The notes under the pieces were generated by a model. It made no database searches. It was given only the letters and a program-made list of their open reading frames with translations, and was not told the origin of the DNA. A stretch of 64,000 bases of DNA from the NCBI RefSeq assembly GCF_900102745.1, contig NZ_FMZF01000006.1, forward strand, positions 29,489 through 93,488, in the 5' to 3' direction. Below, piece after piece: positions 36,532 through 46,406 of this stretch (positions within the stretch are counted from its first letter, which is position 1; each line of letters starts with the position of its first letter). This stretch comes from Geodermatophilus telluris. Its GTDB lineage: Bacteria; Actinomycetota; Actinomycetes; Mycobacteriales; Geodermatophilaceae. Both the position numbers and the translations under genes were made by a program.

Positions 36532-36775
36532 GGGTCGCCTCCGGATCGTCCGTGGGTCGTCGCGGTGTGGACCTCCGCTCGTGTCGGGACTCATCGGGGC
36601 GGGCGCCGCCGCCGTCCGCCCCCATGGCTGCCTGCGGTGGAACAGCGCGTTCCGCTCGTCCGTTGTCCGACAGGGCAGCGTCGCCCGGTCCTGCCACCCC
36701 GTCGAAGAGAGCCATGAGTCCCTATCACAGTCCCCAGGCCGCGTCCCCCGTCTCCGGTGAGGGGGTGCGCGGCCG

Positions 36776-38188
36776 GTGACCGAAGTGCTCTCCCTGCTGC
36801 TGGGTGTCGCGGTGGTCCTCGGGATCACCGTGCTCACCGGGTACTTCGTGGCCCAGGAGTTCGCCTACATGGCGGTCGACCGCGCCACGCTGGCCGCCCG
36901 CGCCGAGGCGGGTGACGCCGCCGCCGAGCGGGCCCTGACCGTCACCCGCCGCACCTCGTTCATGCTGTCCGGCGCGCAGCTGGGCATCACCGTCACCGGG
37001 CTGCTGGTCGGCTACGTCGCCGAGCCGCTCATCGGCGAGTCCCTCGGCGCCTTGCTCGGCGGGGTCGGCATCCCGACCGCGGTCGGCGTCGGGATCGGCG
37101 CGGTCCTCGCGCTGCTGTTCTCCACCGTCGTGCAGATGCTCTTCGGCGAGCTGTTCCCGAAGAACCTCGCGATCGCCCGCCCGGAGCCGGTGGCCCGCTG
37201 GCTGGGTGCGTCCACCACCGGCTACCTGAAGGTGTTCGGCCCGCTGATCTGGGTGTTCGACCAGGCGTCGAACCTGCTCCTGCGGGCGCTGAGGATCGAG
37301 CCGGTGCACGACGTCGAGCACGCCGCCACCGCCCGCGACCTGGAGCACATCGTCGAGGAGTCCCGGGAGAGCGGCGACCTGCCCGCGGAGCTGTCGATGC
37401 TGGTCGACCGGATCCTGGACTTCCCCGACCGGGACGTCGAGCACGCGATGATCCCCCGCCCGCGGGTGGGCACCGTCCCCACCACCGACACCGTGGGTCG
37501 CCTGCGCGAGCTGATGGCCGCCGGGCACTCCCGCTACCCGGTGCTCGACCCCGGCACCGGTGACGTGGCGGGCGTGGTGCACCTGGCCGACCTGCTCACC
37601 ACCACCGAGCCCGACGACGCGCCGGTGACCGCGATCGCCCGCGAGTGCCTGGTCGTGTCCGCGTACACCTCGCTGCCCGATGCGCTGCGCCAGCTCACCG
37701 ACACCGGCAACCAGCTGGCCTGCGTGATCGACGAGTACGGCGGCTTCGCGGGCGTGATCACGCTCGAGGACCTCGCCGAGGAGCTGGTCGGGGAGATCAC
37801 CGACGAGCACGACGCCGACGTCGACCCCGAGTACGTGCCCGTGGAGGGCGACGGCGTGTGGGAGATGGCCGGCGACGTGCACGTCGACGAGGTCGAGCGC
37901 GCGCTGGCCGTGGACCTGCCCCGCGGGCCCTACGAGACGATCGCCGGCCTGGTCATCGCCGCGGCCGGCACGCTGCCCGAGCCCGGCACGCGGCTGACCG
38001 TCGAGCTGCCCCCGGACCCGGGCGACCTGGTGCACGACGACGAGCCGGCGCCGCGGGCGCTGCACGTGCAGGTGCTGGCCGTCGACCGGCACGTGCCCTC
38101 CCGGGTGCGGCTGGAGCTGCCCGACCGGGATCACCCCACCGCCGCCGCCGACGGCGCGGCCCCCGTCCCCGAGGAGTCCGCCCGATGA
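36776..38188 (+). CDS. CNNM/HlyC-CorC family membrane protein with CBS domains
   Basis: The 470-residue protein has a DUF21/CNNM transmembrane domain (residues 1-190, with AQLGITVTGLLVG and GELFPKNLAIA), a CBS pair (about 205-330, MIPRPRVGTVP and EYGGFAGVITLEDL) and a C-terminal CorC_HlyC domain (residues 345-430). Such proteins are linked to magnesium or cobalt efflux and haemolysin-like factors. It is coupled by an ATGA overlap to a second, shorter paralogue. Confidence 0.9.
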   Translation: MTEVLSLLLGVAVVLGITVLTGYFVAQEFAYMAVDRATLAARAEAGDAAAERALTVTRRTSFMLSGAQLGITVTGLLVGYVAEPLIGESLGALLGGVGIPTAVGVGIGAVLALLFSTVVQMLFGELFPKNLAIARPEPVARWLGASTTGYLKVFGPLIWVFDQASNLLLRALRIEPVHDVEHAATARDLEHIVEESRESGDLPAELSMLVDRILDFPDRDVEHAMIPRPRVGTVPTTDTVGRLRELMAAGHSRYPVLDPGTGDVAGVVHLADLLTTTEPDDAPVTAIARECLVVSAYTSLPDALRQLTDTGNQLACVIDEYGGFAGVITLEDLAEELVGEITDEHDADVDPEYVPVEGDGVWEMAGDVHVDEVERALAVDLPRGPYETIAGLVIAAAGTLPEPGTRLTVELPPDPGDLVHDDEPAPRALHVQVLAVDRHVPSRVRLELPDRDHPTAAADGAAPVPEESAR

Positions 38189-39204
38189 GTGACAACCCCG
38201 TCGTGGTCGTCGCCGCCACCGTCGTCATCGTCGCGCTGTCCGCCTTCTTCGTGGCGGTGGAGTTCGCCGTGCTCGCGGCCAAGCGGCACCGGCTGGAGGA
38301 GGCCGCACCGGCCAGCCGCTCGGCCCGGGCGGCGCTGCGCAACTCCAGCGAGCTGACCCTGCTGCTGGCCGGCTCGCAGCTGGGCATCACCGCGGCCACC
38401 CTGGCCCTGGGGGCGATCAGCAAGCCGGCGGTGCACCACTGGCTGACCCCGCTGTTCGAGACGTGGGGCCTGCCGCTGGTCGCCGCCGACGTCGCCGGGT
38501 TCGTCCTGGCGCTGCTCGTGGTGACCTTCATCCACCTGGTGGTCGGGGAGATGGCCCCGAAGTCGTGGGCGATCGCGCACCCGGAGCGGTCGGCCACGCT
38601 GCTGGCGGGGCCGATGCGGGCGTTCATGGCGGTGTTCCGGCCGCTGCTGCGGGCGCTGAACGCCGCGGCCAACGCCCTGGTGCGCCGGGTGGGGGTGGAG
38701 CCGGCCGACGAGGTCGCCGTCGGGCACAGCCCCGACGCGCTGCGCCACCTGGTGGAGCACTCGGCCAACGTCGGCGCGCTCGACGCCCGCTTCTCCGCGC
38801 AGATCTCCGGTGCGCTGGAGCTCGAGCGGATGACCGTCCGCGAGCTGGTCACCACCGACGCGCCGCTGGTCGCGGTGGCCGCCGACGCCGGGGTCGGCGC
38901 GGTGCGCGCGGCCACCCGGCGCACCGGGCACCTGCGCATCCTGCTCGGCGACCGGGCCCGGCTGAGCGGCGTGGTGCACGTCCGCGACACCCTCACCGCG
39001 CCCGACGAGGCGGCCGCGGCGTCCTTCGCCCGGCCGGTGTTCGCCCTCGAGGCCGACACCACCGTGCACGCCGCGCTCAAGGCGATGCGGGAGACCCGCA
39101 ACCACCTGGCCGTGGTCACCGACGGCGGCGCGGTGCTCGGCGTGATCACGCTGTCGGACGTCCTGCGCCGGCTGTTCCCGCAGCCGGAGGCCACCGCCGC
39201 CTGA
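38185..39204 (+). CDS. CNNM-family membrane protein lacking the CorC domain
   Basis: The 339-residue paralogue has the CNNM membrane domain (AGSQLGITAATLALG, GEMAPKSWAIAHPE) and a CBS pair ending in VLGVITLSDVLRRLF, then stops, without the CorC_HlyC domain of its neighbour. Paired long and short CNNM genes are common in actinobacteria and may form a heteromer (inference). Confidence 0.9.
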   Translation: MSDNPVVVVAATVVIVALSAFFVAVEFAVLAAKRHRLEEAAPASRSARAALRNSSELTLLLAGSQLGITAATLALGAISKPAVHHWLTPLFETWGLPLVAADVAGFVLALLVVTFIHLVVGEMAPKSWAIAHPERSATLLAGPMRAFMAVFRPLLRALNAAANALVRRVGVEPADEVAVGHSPDALRHLVEHSANVGALDARFSAQISGALELERMTVRELVTTDAPLVAVAADAGVGAVRAATRRTGHLRILLGDRARLSGVVHVRDTLTAPDEAAAASFARPVFALEADTTVHAALKAMRETRNHLAVVTDGGAVLGVITLSDVLRRLFPQPEATAA

Positions 39205-39296
39205 CCGCCGGGAACGGTCGGGGGGACGGACCTGGCGCGAGCGTCGGGCCACCCCGACCGATCGGGGTCGCGGCGACGGGCTGGCAGCATGTGGCG

Positions 39297-40334
39297 GTGC
39301 GCGCGGTGGTCGTCGACTCGGTCCGAGCCCTGCCCCGGGTCCGGGAGGTGGCCGACCCCACGCCGCCGTCCGGCGGGGTGGTGCTGCGGGTGACGGCCAC
39401 GGGCGTGTGCCGCAGCGACTGGCACGCCTGGGCGGGGCACGACGAGGTCGTGTTCCCGCACGTGCCGGGCCACGAGCTCGCCGGGGAGGTGGTCGAGGTC
39501 GGTGCCGGCGTCACCCGCTGGCGTCCCGGCGACCGGGTGACCGTCCCCTTCGTCTGCGGCTGCGGACGCTGCGAGTGGTGCCGGGCCGGGGAGGCCCAGG
39601 TCTGCCCGGACCAGCAGCAGCCCGGCTTCACCCACTGGGGGTCCTTCGCCGAGTACGTCGCCCTGCACGCGGCCGACACCAACCTGGTGCGCATCCCCGA
39701 CGGGGTCGAGCCCACCGCCGCGGCCGCGCTGGGGTGCCGGTTCGCCACGGCCTACCGCGCCCTGGTCGGCCGCGCGCGGGTCGGCGAGGGGGAGTGGGTG
39801 ACCGTGGTGGGTGCGGGCGGCGTGGGACTGAGCGCGGTCGTGGTCGCCCGCTCGCTGGGAGCCCGGGTGGTGGCGGTGGACCGCAACCCCGAGGCCCTCG
39901 CCGTGGCCGCCGGGCTCGGCGCCGAGCACACGGTGCACACCGACGGCCGCGACGTCCCGGCGGCCGTCCTGGACCTCACCCGCGGCGGCAGCCACGTCGC
40001 CGTCGACGCGGTGGGCAGTGAGCAGACCTGCGCCGACTCGATCCTGAGCCTGCGCCGGCGCGGGCGGCACGTGCAGGTCGGGCTGCTGCCACCGGTCGAC
40101 GGGCACCCGCGGGTACCGATGGCGCGGGCGATCGGCTGGGAACTGGACCTGCTGGGCAGCCACGGGATGGCCGCGGCCGACTACCCGGCGATGATGGCGC
40201 TCGTCGAGCGCGGTGCGCTGCAGCCGCAGCGGCTGGTCGAGCGCACGATCGGCCTGGAGGAGGCGGCCGCCCTGCTGCCCGTGTTCGACCGGGCGACGGT
40301 CGCCGGGATGACCGTGGTCGACCCCGCCCGCTGA
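39297..40334 (+). CDS. Zinc-dependent alcohol dehydrogenase
   Basis: The 345-residue medium-chain dehydrogenase has a catalytic zinc set (Cys in ATGVCRSDWHAW near 40, His-Glu in PGHELAGEV near 61), four structural-zinc cysteines in CGCGRCEWCRAGEAQVC near 85-101, and the NAD site VGAGGVGLS near 170. GTG 39297 gives the usual VRAVVV start; GTG 39291 is two codons earlier. The substrate is unknown. Confidence 0.9.
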   Translation: MRAVVVDSVRALPRVREVADPTPPSGGVVLRVTATGVCRSDWHAWAGHDEVVFPHVPGHELAGEVVEVGAGVTRWRPGDRVTVPFVCGCGRCEWCRAGEAQVCPDQQQPGFTHWGSFAEYVALHAADTNLVRIPDGVEPTAAAALGCRFATAYRALVGRARVGEGEWVTVVGAGGVGLSAVVVARSLGARVVAVDRNPEALAVAAGLGAEHTVHTDGRDVPAAVLDLTRGGSHVAVDAVGSEQTCADSILSLRRRGRHVQVGLLPPVDGHPRVPMARAIGWELDLLGSHGMAAADYPAMMALVERGALQPQRLVERTIGLEEAAALLPVFDRATVAGMTVVDPAR

Positions 40335-40389
40335 GGCGGGACACGAGCCGGGGACGACGACCCGGGCCCCCGGAGGCGGCGGTCGCCGG

Positions 40390-40545
40390 TCAGCCAGGGC
40401 CCTCCGCGCGGGGACCCGGGGGAGGGCCGGCGGCGTCGTCCTCGGGAGCACTGACGGTCCTGGCCATCGCCCTGGTCAGCAGGCCGGCCGCGACGCTCGC
40501 GGCCGCTGCCAGCGCAGCTCGGAGCAGGCGGTGTCTGCCGTTCAC
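40390..40545 (-). CDS. Small hydrophobic-N-terminus protein, unknown
   Basis: A 51-codon frame with GTG 40545 is preceded at good distance by GGGAGGT. The product has a basic start, one hydrophobic alanine-rich segment (LLRAALAAAASVAAGLL) and an acidic, proline-rich tail. It may be a single-pass membrane peptide. No family is recognised; the ribosome binding site is the main support. Confidence 0.4.
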   Translation of the reverse strand: MNGRHRLLRAALAAAASVAAGLLTRAMARTVSAPEDDAAGPPPGPRAEGPG

Positions 40546-40636
40546 GGCCACCTCCCGGGGAGGGCTGTGACCGCTTCCTACTCCGGTGGCTCCACCCCTT
40601 CAACCACGTGTCGGGCCCCGGACGCCGCTGCGCCGC

Positions 40637-41605
40637 TCACGACGGCAGGGCCGGCTCCTCCTCGGGGGCGGGTTCCCGGCCGGCGGCGGACCGCGACCGC
40701 CGGTCGTCCGCCGGACGCTGCGCGCAGAGCGTGGAGCCGATGCTGGCCGCCACGACCACTCCCACGGCCACGGCCTCGCCCGCCCCGAGCGGCTGGCCCA
40801 GCAGCACCCACCCGGCCGTCGCCGCGATGGCCGGCTCCAGGCTGAGGAGGACGCCGAAGACGCTCGGGGGCAGCCGCCGCAGCGCGGACAGCTCCAGCGT
40901 GTAGGGCACGACCGAGGCCAGCAGGGCGGTGGCCACCCCGATCAGGAGGAGGGTCGGCCGGTCGACCGCCGTCACCGCGCCGGCGGCCCCCAACGGCACG
41001 AGGGCGAGCGCACCCACCCCGAGAGCGACCGCGAGACCGCCCTGCCCGGGCACGACCGCCCCCACCCGGGCGCTGGCCAGGACGTACCCGGCCCAGAACG
41101 CCCCGGCCAGCAGCGCGCAGAGGACGCCGACGCGGTCCAGCCCGGGCCCGGCGCCGCCCTCGGCGGCCAGCCCGAGGAGGAGGACGCCGGCCGCGGCCAG
41201 CAGCACCCACCCGAGGTCGCGCACCCGCCGGGAGAGGACGGCGGCGAGGACGAGCGGGCCGAGGAACTCGATGGTGACGGCGGTGCCCAGCGGGATGCGC
41301 GCGATGGCGGCGTAGAAGAAGCCGTTCATCCCGGCCAGGCTCAGCCCGAACACGACCACCGCCGTCCACTGCTGCCGGGTCCACCGGTGGGCGTGCGGGC
41401 GGGTGACGACCAGGAGCAGGACCGCGGCGACCAGCAGGCGCAGCAGTGTCACCCCCGCACTGCCCATGGATGGGAACAGCTGGGCGGCACCGGCGGCGCC
41501 CACCTGCAGCGAGACGCAGGAACCCAGCACCATCAGGACGGCCGGTCCGCGGCCGGTCGGGGACGTGGTCACGGCGGCGGCAGGCACCCCTCGAGCGTCG
41601 GTCAT
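40637..41605 (-). CDS. EamA/DMT-family exporter (RhtA-like)
   Basis: The 322-residue protein has ten membrane segments as two EamA repeats and resembles threonine/homoserine exporter RhtA and related amino-acid exporters (GMNGFFYAAIARIPLGTAVT, SLEPAIAATAGWVLLG). It is divergent from a LysR gene, 72 bp away, a common arrangement in which the regulator controls the exporter. Confidence 0.87.
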   Translation of the reverse strand: MTDARGVPAAAVTTSPTGRGPAVLMVLGSCVSLQVGAAGAAQLFPSMGSAGVTLLRLLVAAVLLLVVTRPHAHRWTRQQWTAVVVFGLSLAGMNGFFYAAIARIPLGTAVTIEFLGPLVLAAVLSRRVRDLGWVLLAAAGVLLLGLAAEGGAGPGLDRVGVLCALLAGAFWAGYVLASARVGAVVPGQGGLAVALGVGALALVPLGAAGAVTAVDRPTLLLIGVATALLASVVPYTLELSALRRLPPSVFGVLLSLEPAIAATAGWVLLGQPLGAGEAVAVGVVVAASIGSTLCAQRPADDRRSRSAAGREPAPEEEPALPS

Positions 41606-41677
41606 GCACACTACGTCGGTCCAGCGAATCATTCCGGACTGTGTTCGTCAGCCCAGCTGGACGATGGGGGAGGGGCC

Positions 41678-42574
41678 GTGCTCGACGTCCACCGGCTGCG
41701 CCTGCTCCGGGAACTGCAGCGCCGCGGCACGCTGGCCGAGGTCGCCCGGGCCCTGTCGTACAGCCCGTCGGCGATCAGCCAGCAGCTGTCCCAGCTCGAG
41801 GCCGAGACCGGGGTGCGGCTCCTGGAGCGGGTCGGCCGCGGCGTCCGGCTGACCGAGCAGGCCCGCATCCTGGTCCGGCACACCGACGTCGTCCTCGAGC
41901 GGCTGGAGCTGGCCGAGGCGGAGCTGGCCGCCTCGCTCACCGAGGTCGGCGGCACCCTGCGCGTCGCCTCCTTCCAGAGCGTGCTGCTCACCCTCATCCC
42001 GACCGCGCTCACCCGACTCGCCGAGCGGCACCCCCGCCTGCGGGTCGAGATGACGCAGCGGCAGCCCCAGCAGGCCTTCGCCGGGCTGCTCACCCACGAC
42101 TTCGACGTCGTCCTCGGCGAGGAGTACGCGGGCGAGCCGGGCGTGGCGGTGTCCGGGGTGGACGAGGAGGACCTGCTGCACGACGAGATCCGGCTCGCCC
42201 TGCCGCGGGACGGCCGGTGGAGCGACCCGGGCGCGGCCCTCGGCGAGCTGGCCGGCGCGCCCTGGGTCCTCGACCCCGCCGACTCCCCACCGGGCCGGTG
42301 GGCCCGCGCGCTGTGCCGGGGTGCCGGCTTCGAGCCCGACGTCCGGTTCGACAGCCCCGACTACCTCCTCCACGTCCACCTCGTCGAGACCGGACACGCC
42401 CTCGCCCTCCTGCCGGACCTGCTCTGGACCGATCGGCGCGCCGACCTGCAGCTGGTCCCCCTCCCCGGGCGACCCACCCGACGGCTGTTCACCGGGGTCC
42501 GCCGCGGCGCCGCAGGCCACCCGGCGGTGCGGGCGTTCCGGGCGAGCCTGCGCGCGGCCCTGGGGGGCGCCTGA
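41678..42574 (+). CDS. LysR-family regulator next to the EamA exporter
   Basis: The 298-residue protein has an N-terminal HTH (LRLLRELQRRGTLAEVARAL, SPSAISQQLSQLE) and a substrate-binding domain. The GTG start follows GGGGGAGGGG. The N-terminus is of the compact type also found in ArgP/LysG-like regulators, which control amino-acid exporters; this fits the divergent EamA gene. Confidence 0.9.
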   Translation: MLDVHRLRLLRELQRRGTLAEVARALSYSPSAISQQLSQLEAETGVRLLERVGRGVRLTEQARILVRHTDVVLERLELAEAELAASLTEVGGTLRVASFQSVLLTLIPTALTRLAERHPRLRVEMTQRQPQQAFAGLLTHDFDVVLGEEYAGEPGVAVSGVDEEDLLHDEIRLALPRDGRWSDPGAALGELAGAPWVLDPADSPPGRWARALCRGAGFEPDVRFDSPDYLLHVHLVETGHALALLPDLLWTDRRADLQLVPLPGRPTRRLFTGVRRGAAGHPAVRAFRASLRAALGGA

Positions 42575-42675
42575 CCGTCCCGGCGTGGTGGCTCCCGGGC
42601 CTTGCCACGACGGACGTGGACGGTCGACAGTCGGTGGACGCGACGCCCGGACCCCACCTGTCCCGGGAGGACGGA

Positions 42676-42855
42676 ATGGCCGACTACACCGCGACCGCCA
42701 TCAGCGAGGGCGACCACTTCGTGATCGACGTGCCGGGTGTCGGGACCACCGAGGCCGGCCGCGTCGAGGACGTCGAGGAGATGGCGCTCGAGCTGGTCGT
42801 CGCCAGGACCCACGCCGCCCGCGAGGACGTGCACCTCGACCTGCGCATCCTCTGA
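42676..42855 (+). CDS. Small HicB-like protein
   Basis: The 59-residue product reads DYTATAISEGDHFVIDVPGV followed by VEDVEEMALELVVART, the strand-strand-helix pattern of HicB-like antitoxins. GGGAGGA precedes the ATG. No HicA toxin frame is beside it on either strand, so it is an orphan. Confidence 0.6.
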   Translation: MADYTATAISEGDHFVIDVPGVGTTEAGRVEDVEEMALELVVARTHAAREDVHLDLRIL

Positions 42856-42973
42856 CCGGCCGTGGCGGGCGCGCCCGGCCAGGTCGGCAGCGCCGTGGAC
42901 GCCGGACACGACCCGTCCCGCCGAAGCAGGTACGACGCACGTGCTGTGTCACCTCGAGGCGTGGCAGCCCGGA

Positions 42974-44101
42974 TCAGACGCCCAGGCCTGCCCACACCGC
43001 ATCCGCGTCGGGCATCGCGACGATCTCGTCGCGGATGCGCTCGGCGGCCGCGCGGAAGGCCGGGTCGCCGGTCACCTCCGCGGCCGCGGCCCGGATCGTG
43101 GCGACGGCGTAGTCCTCGGGGGCGACGACCACCCCGGCGCCGGCCCTCGCCAGCAGGGCGGCGTTCTGGGGCTGGTCGGTCCCTCGAGGCAGGGCGACCT
43201 GGGGCACGCCGTGCACGAGGCCGCCCAGCATCGTGCCCGACCCGCTGTGGGAGACCAGCAGGTCGGCCCGCTCGAGCAGGGCGGCCTGTGGCACGAACTC
43301 CGTGACCACGGCGTTGGCCGGCACCGGGCCCAGGTCGTCGGGGTCGACCCGGCGCCCGGTCGTCGCGACCACGACACCGTCGCACCCCTCCAGGGCCGCG
43401 AGCCCGGTCCTGAAGTCGGTGGTGTTGCTGTTCTTCACCGTGCCGAGGGTGAAGTAGACGAGGGGCCGGTCACTCGCCAGGACCTCCGCCACGTCGGGCG
43501 GCACCGGGCCTGCCTCGCCGGCGCTCGGGCGCAGCGGGACCGCCCCCGGCCACGGCGGCGGTCCGTCGGGCCGCATCGAGGGTGGGGAGAGGTCGAGCGC
43601 CGGAGCGGTCGAGACCTGGTCCCACAGCTGAGGCTCGCCGATCGCGGCACCCGTGAAGCCGATGAGGTGGGCGTAGAACGGGAACATCGGCCCGATGCCG
43701 TGCGCCGCGCTCGACACCCCGAGCTGCCGGCACAGCAGAGGTCCCGCCATCTCGAGCACCTCGTGGACGACGAGGTCGGGGCGCCACGTCCGTGTCAGGA
43801 CGACCAGGTCGGCGAACCGGGCGAGAGCCGGTGTGCCGAACAACGCCACCAGCCCGTCCGTCCGCTTCTGCTCCTCCGGCGTACCCGTGTCGGACCAGAT
43901 CACCTCGTGGGCCGACCAGCACGACGCCCAGGACGGTCCGACGGGTCGGACGTCGAGCCCCCGGGCGGTCAGCGGACCCACCAGGTCGGGACCGGTGGCG
44001 ACCCGGACCTCGTGGCCGGCGCGCTCGGCGGCCCGGATCAACGGCATCATCGGCAGGGCGTGGCCGTACGCCGGGGACGAGGTGAACAGCACCCGCGCCA
44101 T
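42974..44101 (-). CDS. Family 1 glycosyltransferase (UGT/macrolide-type)
   Basis: The 375-residue protein has the GT-B fold of MGT/UGT enzymes: an N-terminal acceptor domain (VLFTSSPAYGHALPMMPL) and a C-terminal nucleotide-sugar domain with VYFTLGTVKNSN near 220 and the signature HSGSGTMLGGLVHGVPQ near 290, then DQPQNAALL. It may glycosylate small hydrophobic acceptors. It stands alone; no biosynthetic cluster is adjacent. Confidence 0.88.
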   Translation of the reverse strand: MARVLFTSSPAYGHALPMMPLIRAAERAGHEVRVATGPDLVGPLTARGLDVRPVGPSWASCWSAHEVIWSDTGTPEEQKRTDGLVALFGTPALARFADLVVLTRTWRPDLVVHEVLEMAGPLLCRQLGVSSAAHGIGPMFPFYAHLIGFTGAAIGEPQLWDQVSTAPALDLSPPSMRPDGPPPWPGAVPLRPSAGEAGPVPPDVAEVLASDRPLVYFTLGTVKNSNTTDFRTGLAALEGCDGVVVATTGRRVDPDDLGPVPANAVVTEFVPQAALLERADLLVSHSGSGTMLGGLVHGVPQVALPRGTDQPQNAALLARAGAGVVVAPEDYAVATIRAAAAEVTGDPAFRAAAERIRDEIVAMPDADAVWAGLGV

Positions 44102-44359
44102 CGATCCAGGATGCCAGGGCTGCCGCCTGCGGTGGGCGCGTCGCCGGGGAACCGGTCCTCCGGGCCGCCTCACCGGTCGGAACGCGGTTGCCCGGCGAGG
44201 AGCCGACGTGCCACCGTCCGTCGACCGGACCCGACCGGGAGGAGGTGAGCCCCGTGCACGCAGTCCCCGCAGCGGGTGCTCCACGGCAGCCCACGATCCC
44301 GCGATCGGGCTAGCCGCCCCCAGGAGCGCCCGCCACGCACCCCGCGAGAGGCGACTCCC

Positions 44360-45295
44360 ATGAGCACGAACCCCCACCCGACCCCGCCCATCCCGACGAC
44401 GCCCGCCCCGACCCCGCCCACCGGGTCGGGCGCCGGTGGGACGGCGCTGGTCCTCGGCGGCGGCGGGTCGACCGGCAACGCCTGGCTGATCGGCGTCGTC
44501 GCCGGCCTGCTCGACGGCGGCCTGGACGTCACCGACGCCGACCTGCTCGTCGGGACGTCGGCCGGCGCCACCGCCGCGGCCCAGCTGACCGGCGCGACCC
44601 CGGCCGACCTGCTCGACGGCATCCTCAGCGCTCCGCCGCCAGGGACCGGTCCGGGCGCCCCCGGGCGGTCGGCGGACGACCACCTCGCCTGGCTGCAGGA
44701 GGTGATCGCGACCGCCGGGGACGCCGCCGACCTGCGCCGCCGGGTGGGCGCGGCCCTCCTCGAGCGGACCGCGGCGTCCGACGGCTCCGGGCAGGCACGC
44801 TGGCGCGCCACCGTCGCCGCCCGGCTGCCGGTCCGGCGCTGGCCGGACCGGCGGCTGCTCCTCACGGCGGTCGACGCCCGCACCGGCGAGCCCGTCGTCC
44901 TGGACCGGCACAGCGGCGTCGACCTGGTGGACGCCGTGGCCGCCAGCTGCGCCGGTGGGTTCGCCTACGGCGCCGGCGGCCGCTGGTACGTCGACGGCGG
45001 CTACCGCGCCAACGCCGAGAACGCCGACCTGGCCGCCGGTTGCGCGCGGGTGCTGGTGCTCTCCCCGCTCGGCGGCAGGGCGCTGACCCCGGTGGCCTGG
45101 GGCACGCACCTCACGACGCAGGTCGCCGCGCTGCGGGCCGGCGGCAGCCGGGTCGGGACGGTCGTCCCGGACGGCGACTCCGGACACCTGTTCGGCGCGA
45201 ACGCCCTGGACGTGTCGCTGCGACCGCTCGCCGCCCGGGCCGGGTACGACCGGGGCAGGGCGCTGGCCGGGCCGCTCGCCGACCTGTGGCTCTGA
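44360..45295 (+). CDS. Patatin-like phospholipase
   Basis: The 311-residue protein has a proline-rich leader (residues 1-25), an oxyanion hole GGGGSTGNAW near 38, a nucleophile serine in GTSAG near 69, and the catalytic Asp in VDGGYRANAE near 215. These are the Ser-Asp dyad motifs of bacterial patatins, which hydrolyse acyl lipids. No signal peptide is apparent. Confidence 0.9.
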   Translation: MSTNPHPTPPIPTTPAPTPPTGSGAGGTALVLGGGGSTGNAWLIGVVAGLLDGGLDVTDADLLVGTSAGATAAAQLTGATPADLLDGILSAPPPGTGPGAPGRSADDHLAWLQEVIATAGDAADLRRRVGAALLERTAASDGSGQARWRATVAARLPVRRWPDRRLLLTAVDARTGEPVVLDRHSGVDLVDAVAASCAGGFAYGAGGRWYVDGGYRANAENADLAAGCARVLVLSPLGGRALTPVAWGTHLTTQVAALRAGGSRVGTVVPDGDSGHLFGANALDVSLRPLAARAGYDRGRALAGPLADLWL

Positions 45296-45412
45296 CACCC
45301 GGGCGGACGCGGCAACAGGTTGCTCCGGGGAGCGACACGCACCCCGGCCCCTACCGCGGCCTCGTGCAGGGCGGCGCCGACCCCGCGGCGCGCGGCCCGG
45401 CCGGCCGGCGGC

Positions 45413-46402
45413 TCAGCCGAGGGCCGGGACCGCGGTGGACGGGTCGCCGTCGTCGAGCAGGTAGGGCAGCGACAGCGGGCTGCCGAAGCCGAGGGCGGCG
45501 GACACGTCGCCGGAGTAGCCGCCGAGCAGCACCGTGCGGTCCTCGGTGACCACGTCGAGGGCGGCGAGCAGCGTGTCGGCGTCGGCGTCCGCCCGGTCGT
45601 ACCCGTTCACCGCCAGCACGTCGGCCTCCAGCAGGTCCAGCCGCTCCAGGCTGACGTCGGTGCTGGCGTCGGGGACGGCGAACCCGAGGTCGGTGAAGAA
45701 CTGCGTGCGCAGGTCGTCCGCGCCGAGCAGGTAGTGGCCCGACCCGACACCGGTCAGGTCGAGCGCGAGCGAGCTGCCGGCGAAGCCGGGGTTGTCCTCG
45801 ACCGCCTGCGCGAAGCGGCCCTCGACGTCGTCGACGAGCTGCTGGGCCTCCTTCTCGCGGCCGAGGGCCCGGCCGGTGAGCAGGGTCTGCTCCTGCCACG
45901 GCGTGGCGCCGTCGGCGTACTCGTCGGTCTGCGCGAGCGTCGGCGCGATGCCCGACAGCTGCTCGTAGACCGTCTCGTCCATGAACGAGTAGACGCCCAC
46001 GATCAGGTCGGGCTCCAGGGCGGCGACCGCCTCGACGTCGATCTCCGCGCCCCCGACGGTCGGGATCTCCTCCGCCGGGAGCAGCTCCTGGGCCCACGGG
46101 CGGGTCGCGGCGTCGTAGTCGCCCAGGAGCTCGCGCTCGCCGACCGGGGTCACGCCCAGGGCCAGCACGACGTCCTGGTCGTTGAAGCCGACGGTGACCA
46201 CGCGCTGCGGCTCGGCGGGGATCTCGGTGGTGCCGAACCGGTTCTCGATGCTGACCGGGAAGCCGGGCGCGGCGGAGGTCCCGGCGGCCGACGCGGACGC
46301 GTCGTCCTCCGCGCCGCACGCGGTCAGCCCCCCGGTGAGGGCCAGGACGGCGAGGGGGAGGGCGAGACGGGACGGGCGCGGCAGGGACGACCTCTTCGAC
46401 AT
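45413..46402 (-). CDS. Iron-siderophore ABC transporter substrate-binding lipoprotein
   Basis: The 329-residue FecB/FepB-type lipoprotein has a signal peptide ending in the lipobox LTACG near 29 and a class III binding fold (PQRVVTVGFNDQDVVLALG, LEPDLIVGVYS). It would bind a ferric siderophore for an importer encoded elsewhere. The ATG is probably leaderless: TAACCT lies six bases upstream on the reverse strand, inside an iron-regulator box. Confidence 0.9.
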   Translation of the reverse strand: MSKRSSLPRPSRLALPLAVLALTGGLTACGAEDDASASAAGTSAAPGFPVSIENRFGTTEIPAEPQRVVTVGFNDQDVVLALGVTPVGERELLGDYDAATRPWAQELLPAEEIPTVGGAEIDVEAVAALEPDLIVGVYSFMDETVYEQLSGIAPTLAQTDEYADGATPWQEQTLLTGRALGREKEAQQLVDDVEGRFAQAVEDNPGFAGSSLALDLTGVGSGHYLLGADDLRTQFFTDLGFAVPDASTDVSLERLDLLEADVLAVNGYDRADADADTLLAALDVVTEDRTVLLGGYSGDVSAALGFGSPLSLPYLLDDGDPSTAVPALG

Positions 46403-46406
46403 GCGG

